From Anolis sagrei (Eukaryota; Chordata; Lepidosauria; Squamata; Anolidae), in the NCBI RefSeq assembly GCF_037176765.1, contig NC_090025.1:173212040-173276039 (forward strand): a DNA stretch of 64,000 nucleotides, in the 5' to 3' direction. Position numbers and translations under genes: made by a program. Positions 40,657-50,600 of this stretch are shown one piece after another (position 1 is the first letter of the stretch; each line of letters opens with the position of its first letter). The notes below the pieces were generated by a model. The model saw nothing but the letters and a program-made list of their open reading frames with translations. It made no database searches and was not told where the DNA came from.

Positions 40657-41985
40657 TGAAATGCTCTGTGGGGGGAAATACCACTAGCATATTTCCAGAG
40701 GCCTACACTAACATAAGAAGATTCTTCCTTCTAGCCTTGCGTTTGCTGTATTTTTCAACTATACAGTTTTGGCATAATGCCCTTCTCCTGAAGCAAACAC
40801 TTCTTTTTCTTTTGATGGTCCAAGAAGGTTGCAGTGGCCTTTGTCTCAATGCAACTTTTCAGCTGAAGAGGAAAACGTCTGTTGGAAACTGTGAGAAACT
40901 ATCCTTGGAAAAGAACAATGGATCCCTCTGACAGAAGCAGGTGGATGTTTTTCAGCCTCCGTTAAGAGCTGTCCTGTTCGGTTTCTACTGGTTTCCTCCA
41001 GTGACAATGGAGAAAATTAGAAGTTTAGCTCTTAGACATTGTGACGTATTTCTTTTATATTATAGTTCAAAGGGTTACTGATGTCAATTGATGAAACTAA
41101 TGTGGTTAAATATTAAATAGCAGTTTTGAATGTCTGCAGTTGATTTTTACTGGCTTGTCAGTTGACGTAGGATTTACTCTACCTCCAGAAGCTAGTGATT
41201 ATGGGGGACTTAATGCATGTGTTCTACTTTGTTTTCCTGTTCTGACTTTGTACAGTCCCAGCACTAGAAGTGAATGTCTGTGATGGTAAAGTTTTATTTT
41301 CTTTGAAATTAAAACACTTGACTGATGTTATTAAATCTGAATTTAATAACCTATAAAGATTGCAAACCACAAAAGGGATCAACATTTAGAAATACTGAAA
41401 AGGCAGCTGCCAAGATGACTGTTTGTTGCAGATGCAAGAGAACTTGAGGCATGGAAATGACACATCATAACAGGCTGTGTTACCTGTAATATGTTACTTT
41501 CTGAAATGACAGGAACATAATTATTGCCCCACCAGACTGCAAAAACGTAACAACTGACAAGTTTGTGTTTCCAGTATAAGCAATGTTTAGTTCTTACCCC
41601 AGAACATTGTTTTTGAGGATTTGTTTGATCATTCTTGTGTTTTAAAGTGCCTTTTTAAAAAATTTAAATGGTGATTAACAGGACTCACTTTAAAAAATCA
41701 CAAGTAACACATTACTACTTAACATAACACTCCAAACACTGTAGCAATTGATTTTCCCATGCTAGAGTAATGGCTTTTAATATTATCAATATGAGTGTAG
41801 GATGTTTTCTGCACCCATTATTTTGAAAAATGTTGTGAAATGCTTGTACAGATTTTGATGCTAGACATTCATGGAAAGGTGGTGCATGCTTTTCTTTGTT
41901 AATGGAAGGGATAAATCTTGTTCATGGTGGGTTCAATCCAGACAGTCGTACTTACAATAAAATCTTTTAATCGTGTTAGCCATGA
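40657..41985 (+). other. RAB19: RAB19 3'UTR (inferred)
   Basis: Repeat-free sequence from the stop codon to an AATAAA at 41956-41961, followed within 25 bp by a T/G-containing stretch. The change from unique sequence to LINE sequence just after 42.0 kb fits a 3' end here. Confidence 0.65.
41956..41961 (+). terminator. RAB19: Candidate RAB19 poly(A) signal
   Basis: AATAAA in 'cttacaataaaatc', about 1.3 kb past the stop. Use is inferred. Confidence 0.6.
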
Positions 41986-42009
41986 CTAAATTGAATCTTT
42001 TGACTTCTT

Positions 42010-42645
42010 TTGACTTCTAGCCAGTCTTCTAGTTCTTGGTTGTTTGCTATTTCCTCTGTTTTGCACACTCTGGGAAGCTTTTGTTGTTTATTCGTTCAGT
42101 CACTTCAGACTCTTTGTGACCTCATGGACCAGCCCACGCCAGAGCTCCGTGTTTGTTGTCTTCATGCCCAGCTCCTTCAAGGTCAAACCAGTGACTTCAA
42201 AGATAACATCCATTCATCTTGCCCTTAGCTGGCCCCCTTTCTCCTTCCATTTTCCCCAGCATCATTATTTTTTCTAAGGTTTCCTGTCTTCTCATTATGT
42301 GGCCAAAGTACTTCACCTTTGCCTCTAATATCCTTCCCTCCAGTTGGACATAATTTTCTGGCGTATGCACTGGTTGATCTTCTCGTGGTCTAAGTCATTC
42401 TCAGATTTTTCCTCCAACACCACAGTTCAAAAGTGTTTATCTTCCTTTGCTCAGTCTTCCTTATGGTCCAGCTATTGCATCCATAGGTTACTACAGGGAA
42501 TACCATTGCTTTAACTATGCGGACCTTCATTGCCAGTGTGACGTCTCTACCCTTCACTATTTTATTGAGATTGGTCATTGCTTTCCTCCCAAGAAGTAAA
42601 TGTCTTCTGAGTTCTGGGAAGCTAAGTAATTGGAAATAATTCTAC
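42010..42645 (-). repeat. BovB (RTE) LINE 3' part
   Basis: The minus strand encodes the end of the BovB reverse transcriptase: RDVTLAMKVRIVKAMVFPVV, then TYGCNSWTIRK and FELWCWRKNLR, closely matching RDITLPTKVRIVKAMVFPVV of other BovB copies. The 3'UTR follows toward 42.07 kb with 'ggtccatgaggtcacaaaga' and 'gtctgaagtgactgaacg'. 5' truncated. Confidence 0.95.
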
Positions 42646-43017
42646 TAATAACATCTCCCGTTTTTACAGGAAGGGGAGTCCCTCTTTATGCATGGGATTT
42701 TTATTATTATGAAGCCAGTTGGGAGGAATCTTAAAGACATGAAGCAAAGGCTTAAATATTCAGCCACACTCAAATGTGACTTGCTCAGTCCAGAATCATC
42801 TTCAGCATGGAATGTTTATTGTACACTGTTCCTGACTCTAGATGTTTGTGATTTAAGCAAACGTGTACTATTACTCATTCCTTTCAAGAGAGAAAAAGAA
42901 AAAAGGGAATTTGTTACTCCAATATTCAAAAGCTCAACAAAGTGAAGGAATGCCTTTAAGTTGTATTGATCTGCTGTGATACAGGTGGAAAGCATCAAAC
43001 AAAAGCAGCTCTTCTTT

Positions 43018-43250
43018 TAGGAGCCCCTGGTGGCGCAATGGGTTAAACTCTTGTGCCAGCAGGACTGAAGACCGACAGGTCAGAGGTTTGAAACCCATGA
43101 GCGCAGATGAGCTCCCTCTGTCAGCTCCAGCTCCCCATATGGGGACATGAGAGAAGCCTCCCACAAGGATGGTAAAACATCAAAACATCTGGGCATCTCC
43201 TGGGCAACGTTCTTGCAGACAGCCAATTCTCTCACACCTGACATGGAAAA
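43018..43250 (+). repeat. tRNA-derived SINE (family B)
   Basis: Complete head 'ggagcccctggtggcgcaat' and 'gggttaaactcttgtgccag', B-box region 'cagaggtttgaaaccc', body to 'gccaattctctcacacctga', then a short A-rich end without the usual tail. Confidence 0.93.
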
Positions 43251-43284
43251 AAGTTCTTATTTTTATGAGATGTATCTTACAAAG

Positions 43285-43602
43285 GGCCCTCCTGGTGGAA
43301 CAGTGGATTAAACTGCTGAATTTGCTGACCAAAAGGTTGGTGGTTCGAATCCAGGGAAGGGGGTGAGCTCCTGCTGTTAGCCCCACCTTCTGCCAACCTA
43401 GCAGTTCGAAAACATGCAAATGTGAGATCCAATCGGTATTGTTTCTGTGGGAAGGTAACAGCATTCCATGCAGTCATGCTGGCCACATGACCTTGGAGGT
43501 GTCTACGGACAATGCTGGTTCTTCGGCTTAGAAATGGAGAAGAGAATTACTCCCCAGAGTCGGACACGACGACTTAATCTCAGGGGAAACATTTACCTTT
43601 AC
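43285..43602 (+). repeat. tRNA-derived SINE (family A), full length with target duplication
   Basis: 'ggtggaacagtggattaaac' and 'ggtggttcgaatccaggg' are the Pol III boxes; 'ctagcagttcgaaaacatgc' and 'gagtcggacacgacgactta' follow; it ends near 'ggggaaacatttacc'. Flanked by atcttacaaag and atcttataaag. Confidence 0.95.
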
Positions 43603-44856
43603 TATCTTATAAAGAGAAGGTGCAATTTTGGTTGTACCTGAGTTCTGTTACCACTGCAGCAGTATTGTTGAGGGAGTTGAACTAGACACAAGTATTTTCA
43701 ATTGCTATCTAGAAATTGCCATGGGATGGCTGCTCTTGCAGAAGTCCAAATACTTAGAATTACATTCCCCATTACTTTCTAAACTGGTAGCAAAAATGTC
43801 CACAACATTGTTTTTAAAAGCATTTAACAACATAAAGCTTTGATAAAACAACTGGACAAGAATATCATATTTAAATCAGGGAGCATAACACCCCTCCTGA
43901 AAAACCCTCAGCAATTAGTTGTCAAATCATGCTTGAATAAAACAGTATTTGACTTTTAAAGAGCTTATTTTAAGTGGGAGTCCCTCTTTATGCATGAGTG
44001 CTACAACTAGTGATGAACATGAGCAACTGCCTTCTTCGACAGACCTTTGTGTCTGTAGCTGAATTCCTTCTAAACTTTATTTGGCTCCAGAATCAAGTAG
44101 CCAACTGAACAGCTGCCAGTTTTGCCATTCATTATAGAACTCTCCAAGCTTAGCGCTTGAGTTATTGCTGTTTCCCCTGGCTCTGAAATATCTTGGAGGT
44201 GTTGGGATTCCTCCCATACTATATTTGTTATGCTCCTGCCACACACAGATTAAACCATTTGGCACATCATCTGGGTTGGCACCAATGAAGCTGACAATTG
44301 GAAGCAGGAAGTGACCATGCCTCACTGCACATACGTAGAAGGCATTTCCCAATTCACTTCAATGAAGTTCTCATGCAAGAGAGCTACCACGAAAGGCAGG
44401 GCACACGTTTCTTAAATGTGCACCGAGAATTCTTGACACAAGTAAATCAAATTGGATGCCCTGCCTCACTTTTGCACAGGATTCAGGCTCAAATCTGCCA
44501 CTGAAATCTACATTGATTATAAAGGGTTGCATTCTCTCCTTCATTTCCACATGTTGCCTTCTAATTCTTGCTTAAAGGTCATCTATCAAGGTGTGTAGGA
44601 CATTGGAGAAAAGCATTTAAAACAAATCCCTACAAAGGTGCTCCAAATATTGTATGCCAACAAACAAGTCATTTGTTAGTGATTGGCAGACCACCACTAG
44701 AAGCCAGACATTTTTTTGGTAGTGTTGTAAAAATTGCCATGTTCTTAAAATGTTTTTCTCTTGTCCAAGTATATTTAGCTTTTATTGTATCATGATCCCT
44801 ACTACTTTAATCCAATTAATTCTACTCCTTTTGGAGTATAACTAACTTTTAGTTAC

Positions 44857-45302
44857 TCTCCCAGTAGCGCAATGGGAGAGCTGTTCAGCAGTGGAACTCT
44901 CTAACTCAAAATGTGGTGGAGGCTCCTTCTATGGAGGCTTTTAAACAGAGGCTGGATGGCCATCTGTTGGGGGTGCTTTGAATGCGATTTTCCTGCTTCT
45001 TGGCAGGGGGTTGGACTGGATGGCCCACGAGGTCTCTTCCAACTCTGATTGTAATGGGTTAAACTCTTGTGCCAGCAGGATCGAAGACTGACAGGTCGGA
45101 GGTTCAAGTCTGGGAGAGTGCGGATGAGCTCCCTTTGTCAGCTCCAGTTCCACATGCAGGGACATGAGAGAAACCTCCCACAAGGTTGGTAAAACATCAA
45201 AAAAACATTCGGGTGTCCCCTGGGCAACGTCCTTGCAAACAGCCAATTCTCTTACACCAGAAGTGACTTGCAGTTTATCAAGTTGCTCCTGACACAAAAA
45301 AA
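44857..45302 (+). repeat. tRNA-derived SINE (family B) split by CR1
   Basis: The head 'cccagtagcgcaatggg' ends at about 44874, and the SINE resumes at about 45053 with 'aatgggttaaactcttgtgc', running to 'ctcctgacacaaaa'. The duplicated 'aatggg' marks the CR1 target site. Confidence 0.92.
44875..45052 (+). repeat. CR1 LINE 3' end, inserted in a SINE
   Basis: 'gagctgttcagcagtggaac', 'gaggctggatggccatctgt' and 'tggactggatggcccacgag', ending 'caactctgattgt'. About 180 bp. Confidence 0.93.
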
Positions 45303-45884
45303 GTCAATTTTTTATAGTTACGGAGGCCTGATCTCACTACATGGTTATGGTGCTCTCGCATGGTTCAAGAGCTGTTTTATGCTGTTACCTAGTTTTTTTT
45401 TAAAAAAAAAAAACCATGGAAACACCTATTTTAGCAAAATTGGTGTTAGTTCTAATATAGTAGTTATCTAAGCATTGATCTATGATTCTGGAGACTAGGG
45501 TGAAAATCCCTGCTGAGCCATGGAAACTTAATGACTGACTTTGATCAAGTCACACTCTTTCAGCCTCAGAAGAAAGCAACAGCAAACCTCATCTGAACAA
45601 ATCTTGCCAAGGAAAACCTGTGTTATGTTAATCTTAGGCTTGCCATACATTGGAAACAACTGGGAGGCACACAATACACTTTTGGGGCAGTCCTGCGTCA
45701 GTAACTTAATTACTTTAAGAAAACTTTCCATGTTATGAGCCAACAATTGAAAGCGACTACAGTAGTTCCTTGGTGCAACTGCAAAGGTAAAGTAGTATTT
45801 TCCCCCCAAGATATTTTTCATCCCATTTTAAGAATAGAAATTGTAGACTGGCACAAGGGTAGATTGTAAATTCCAAACTTGAAA

Positions 45885-47462
45885 ACAAAGGTTCTTTTTT
45901 GCTTTTTTATTTGGGAAAAGTGCTTCTTACAAAAGGCAGCTGCAAAGTAACACAGACTTCAGCAACAATTTCTGATTCCATTTAAAAGTGAAAGGAGACA
46001 CAATCTAAAGGACAGAAGCAGAACAGTTCAAAGACAATCCAGCAGCATTAAGTGTAATGGAAAGTTAAAATTCCATTAAGGGGAAGGAAAGGGAAAAGGT
46101 GGTGGTGAGGGAGGAGGCTTTGGCAGCACCTGAATTTCTTTCTAGCAGAACTGGACGTTGGGTAAATTGTTTGGCTGTTTGTTCTAGGGATAAAGGAGTA
46201 ACATGCACATTTGTACAGCCAAGAGGAGTACAATCGTCTGAACTCAGGTATTCTGCAGGACAATGAGGGGCCTCTTCATCAAGACACAGAAGGGATATCA
46301 CAGATGAAACTCTACTTGGTTACCACTAAAGATAAGTGAACACAGGGATCCCAATATGGTGGTGTCCTAACTAATAGTACAGTATAGTCTGAACCTTCTT
46401 TGGCTAACTATATGCTTATACCTGTGCAACTCAAAAACACTTAAAGGAGTAGAAAGTGGCTGGGACGTGAGGAGGAGAAGTGCCATGAAGAAAGGGCCTA
46501 CTATCAAATTCTGTTAGCTAGTTTTACAGAACTGGCTGAGAGCCACAACATTTGCTTCAAAATCCAGCCGGGTCTCAGACATCGTGCACTCAAGAAAAGT
46601 GTGCTCATCAAGTGGGCAAGGTGGGAGAAGAAAAAAGGGAGTGAAAAAGTGTAATACACACATATACTAAATTGCACAGTCCTTGGGATACAACTCTGCA
46701 TTTTATTTGTATATACATACATAGAAAGTTCTCCTTTCACACACAAACACATTTGCCTTTCATGCCAAACAGTAAAAACCCGGAACATTCGCACCTGGTT
46801 CTGGTTACACAGTAGTAAATAGTAATGTGCAAGTAAACAAGAGGCCAAAACCACAAATGAACACATGAACATGAAGGTGGTGGTGAGGAGGTTTGGAATG
46901 GAGCTGAAGCCAGTCCAGGAAACACACCGCTGGCCTGGTATTTGAAGTAGAAAAAAATTGCTTCCAAAGTCCATAGTGGAAAGAGGCCGTTGGCGGCTCA
47001 CTTCTGTCCATCCCTCCGCCCCGCTCCCCCGGCACTGCATGACCACTGTTCTCATGTTTGTATCTGGGCTCTTCAAGATGAATGTGGAAGTCCTGTAAAC
47101 ACTTGAACCCTGGAACTGGGTAAATCCCGTCAGGAACACAGATATGAAGCAACAAGTCTAATCTAACTGTCAGACAGTTAAATTCATTTGTACAAAAACT
47201 AACATTTTAAAGGTTTATTTCATGTCATTTGTTTAACAGAGAAGAAAAAACACACTCCCGGGGCTGGCGGGTGGGAGGGGGTCGGAGATCGAGGGCAGGG
47301 GAGAGGAGACAGACCCTGGGTAAAAAGTTATTATAACAGCAGCACCTGGAATGGATAGGCCTGCCTAGGAGAGGGGGGGAAACACAGGCACAGCCACAAC
47401 ACCACAGGAAAAGAGCTACTGTCTGGAAATCGAGCAGACAGTCCAAACTCCACAAAGAGGTG
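45885..47462 (-). other. MKRN1: MKRN1 3'UTR (inferred)
   Basis: Non-repetitive sequence from the stop codon to the AATAAA at 45906-45911; the length is close to the MKRN1 3'UTR known from mammals. It contains the longest open frame in the window (46504-47139, minus), which I take as chance. Confidence 0.6.
45906..45911 (-). terminator. MKRN1: Candidate MKRN1 poly(A) signal
   Basis: AATAAA on the minus strand about 1.55 kb past the MKRN1 stop, followed by a T/G-rich stretch ('tttgttttcaag'). Other minus-strand hexamers occur nearer the stop (near 46703 and 47213). Confidence 0.6.
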
Positions 47463-47675
47463 CTATAGATCCAAGTCATAATAGTCTTCCAGCTCATCGT
47501 GAAACAAGTCCCATTCATCCTCGGAGTCTGTCAAGTCATCATCGCCACCTGCCGCCAACAGCATCAAGAGCATCTCGCCCAGTTCAAAGGTCACCACCTC
47601 GTCCTCATCATTTTCAAAGGGGTCGTTGCCCTCCCTCTCTTCAATGAACTCCCAGAACCGGTTTCTCCGCTGGGC
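47463..47675 (-). CDS. MKRN1: MKRN1 last coding exon
   Basis: Acceptor 'tccgtttgcag'. It reads [20 protein letters not shown], then [20 protein letters not shown] and [20 protein letters not shown], ending L and a stop; near-identical to human. Confidence 0.99.
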   Translation of the reverse strand, partial: AQRRNRFWEFIEEREGNDPFENDEDEVVTFELGEMLLMLLAAGGDDDLTDSEDEWDLFHDELEDYYDLDL

Positions 47676-50600
47676 CTGCAAACGGAGCACACGTTAATGG
47701 CCTCAGGCCAGACCAATTCTCTCCTCCAATGCAAAGGGGCCACTGCCCATTCCTTGCTCTCACAGTCCAAACCTCTTTACCCAAAAGTGAGAACATTTTG
47801 GGAACTTGTAAATAAAGTGTTTTGGGGAATGTTGGGCATGGCAATTGAGCAACACAAATCCCAACACAAATAGACTGATTCCACACACAGTTGAATTAAA
47901 GGCAAAACAGTTGCAGAAATTACAGAGTTTTACATGACTGTTTCCTCTAAACGGGTTTTGCAAAACCATTGATTGAGCCTCAAACAACACGAAAACAGCC
48001 ATAGAAATGCCACATATTCTAATAGGACCAGAAACCTATGAGCCATCAGCAAACACACTTCTTAAAGATTGGTCAGCAGTTTATCAGATACTAAATACCA
48101 CCTACTTTTCCAATGGGGAAAAAAGCAGAAGAATGAAGATGACTGCAGTGCTGGGTGTCTCTGCAGTTATTTGTGCATGACTGAAATGCCTCAATTTAGC
48201 AAACAAAACGTTTTTCAGGACTTGATTATATATTTTTCACTCAATAATTTCCACACCTGTGCTAGTTAGATGTACCAAAAGCAACACATTATGTGGCACT
48301 TTAGAAACTAATGTATTTATGACTTGAGGCACAAAATACATTTGTTAAGTTTTTAAGGTGCCACAGCATCCTGCTCTTTCTAAGGAACTAGCTCAACTTT
48401 GACAATTAAATAAAGGAGGATGTGTTGTCTATTTACAGTGATATGGTTAGATTATGAGAGAGGAAGAATCACGACATTCCTTTTGTTTCCAAAATGGAGT
48501 TTACATACATTATTTCCTTCTACTGTATTATAAGAAAAGCTGATCGCTGACCAAAGGAGATCAGATTATATTGCTTAGGGTTGAGCTAATCCTGGGACTG
48601 GGGGGGGGGGGGGGGGGGCATGTTTTACAAAACACATTCCCACATAAAATGCACCAAACCTATGACATTTTTGTGGATTTTTCATAAGGTCTCACAGGAA
48701 ATGTTCACCTATTCAGTAATAAAAGTAGGAAGTATTTGTCACTTTCATTTGGCTCTGGGGTGTCTAACAGTGATGTCTGATGCGTTACATGACAACAAAG
48801 TGCCATCTTGTTCTGTAATGTTCCCTGGCTGGGACTACTTCAGGAAACAGCCCTTAGCATAACCATTGGGGAAAGGAATACCTAATATTATAAAGGAAAA
48901 GTTACACGAGGAGAAGGCAATACGTATTTTGTAATCTGAGTCCTTTTCATTATTTCTAACTAAAGTAGTCCCACTAAATCAATTTTTTAAAACCCCCAAA
49001 AAACCATATAGGTCAATTTGATTGATTCACTGGATCTGTTCTAGGTTTACTCCTTTGCCTACAAAAAATTAGGTACATCCCTAATTGTGTTCTACTACCA
49101 CCACCATTCTTAAAACACATCCTACTTTTTTAAACGAACCAACAAAAGCTATGGGACTTACTCTGTATCTACTCGAAGTCCCCACTTTCTGCCTCTGGGG
49201 CTCCTCTCGGCGGCCATCGGGATATGCGTGTTTGTAAAAACAGTTCCCTCCAAATGGGCAGCTCCCACGGCCTTCATCAAAATACCTGCATGGCTTGTTG
49301 CTGGAAAGGAAAATATCGCAACCCTTACTCACAGCATAGCCAATCAGAATGCATTCGCTTTGTTATCGAGGTGATACTTTCTCTTTTTTATATATAAAAA
49401 AGAGGAATTGTCACGGACGCCATTTAAAACCAGTCAAACATATGTACACAAAGGGTAACGTGGATGTGCAGACTCAAAATGTGTGTGCATGCAGATAAGA
49501 GATTTTTTACCATATTTAAGGAGAGGTTGTGATTGGGTGGATTAGGAAACAGCAAGTGAAGTGTTGGGCACACAGGAGTGACGAAGTAACTTGTGCAGCC
49601 TGCATGCATCTGCTGGTAGTTAAAGATGCATCTTGTGGAAGGGAGAGGATAGGAAGGAGGAGGTATGAGAGGGCTGTAGCTAACACCTTGTTCTTCTCTG
49701 CGCGTGCCCTTAAAGTTTGCAGTCAAGCCTGGTCCAAGGCTCCAGGGCTCATACCTCATTGCCTCCTTGTATTTCTGAATGAGTTTCTGCTTCTCTTCCT
49801 TCTCCTCCACCCAGTACTCACTTGGAATGACAAAGTTAGATGTAATCCGGCATTCTGGGCAGGACCTGGGGAACGAAGAGACTGCACTGCAAAATTCCAC
49901 AAATCAGGGGCACTATCTCCAACTACAGACACACCACAGCACAGGCCCTCCTTCAAAAGCAGTCTATTGAACCTCAGATCGCCGTTCCACGCTTCTTCCG
50001 CAGTCTAACCCTCCCAGTCCACAAACCCCACCATTTTTTGAGGTTCTCAGTTCTACAGCTTCTCCATTACTTATAAACATAGGGGGGAAAACATTTCACA
50101 CACAGACTCATTTTTCTTTAGATATAAATAAATTTATTTTTTTTGTAACTTTGCTTTCTTTGACGTCCATATTGGTCTAGGTTTCTTTTTTCCAAGCAGA
50201 CTTTAAAAAGAGGAATGGCTCACTGGCTCAATAATGAACTAGAAAAGTAAAACACACATTTGGAACTCATCTGTCTCTTTCAACATGTAAACCCATGTGA
50301 AGAATTTTTTTGTAACCAATAGGAAAGCATGTTACTACCATATAACCAAGATAAAATAAAATAAAATATGACTTAACATTCAAACCAAATGGATCTTGCT
50401 GGCCAACCAAGAGTACCAAGGCCAAACGGTATATCCAAAACAACCCCTCAATTCTGAATGGTAACATTACATTAAACACAGTTTTGGGATGAAAAGGGGC
50501 GATGTTGCAAGTTCACATAACATACTAACTTCTTCCCAAGAAACAAAGCACAACGGACATGGAGAAGTGCCTCACTTTATAATCTTGCTCTCAAATTGCT

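Larger units (their letters stand above)
42646..45885. other. Intergenic DNA between RAB19 and MKRN1
   Basis: The two genes point at each other here (tail to tail). The stretch holds two tRNA-derived SINEs (43.0 and 43.3 kb), a SINE split by a CR1 (44.86-45.30 kb) and an L2-like fragment near 45.5-45.7 kb. The remaining sequence shows no exon or RNA gene that I can support. Confidence 0.6.

Noticed and set aside
43019-43110. tRNA gene suggested by A- and B-box sequences
   Set aside because: These boxes belong to tRNA-derived SINEs present in several copies; no cloverleaf with a complete acceptor stem is apparent.
46504-47139. Open frame of 211 codons on the minus strand, the longest in the window
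   Set aside because: It lies wholly in the MKRN1 3'UTR, shows no domain that I recognise, has low-complexity hydrophobic stretches typical of T-rich UTR sequence, and has no exon structure or start context of note.
49529-50008. Plus-strand frame of 159 codons
   Set aside because: It is antisense to MKRN1 exon 6 and flanking intron; its length follows from the conserved coding strand.
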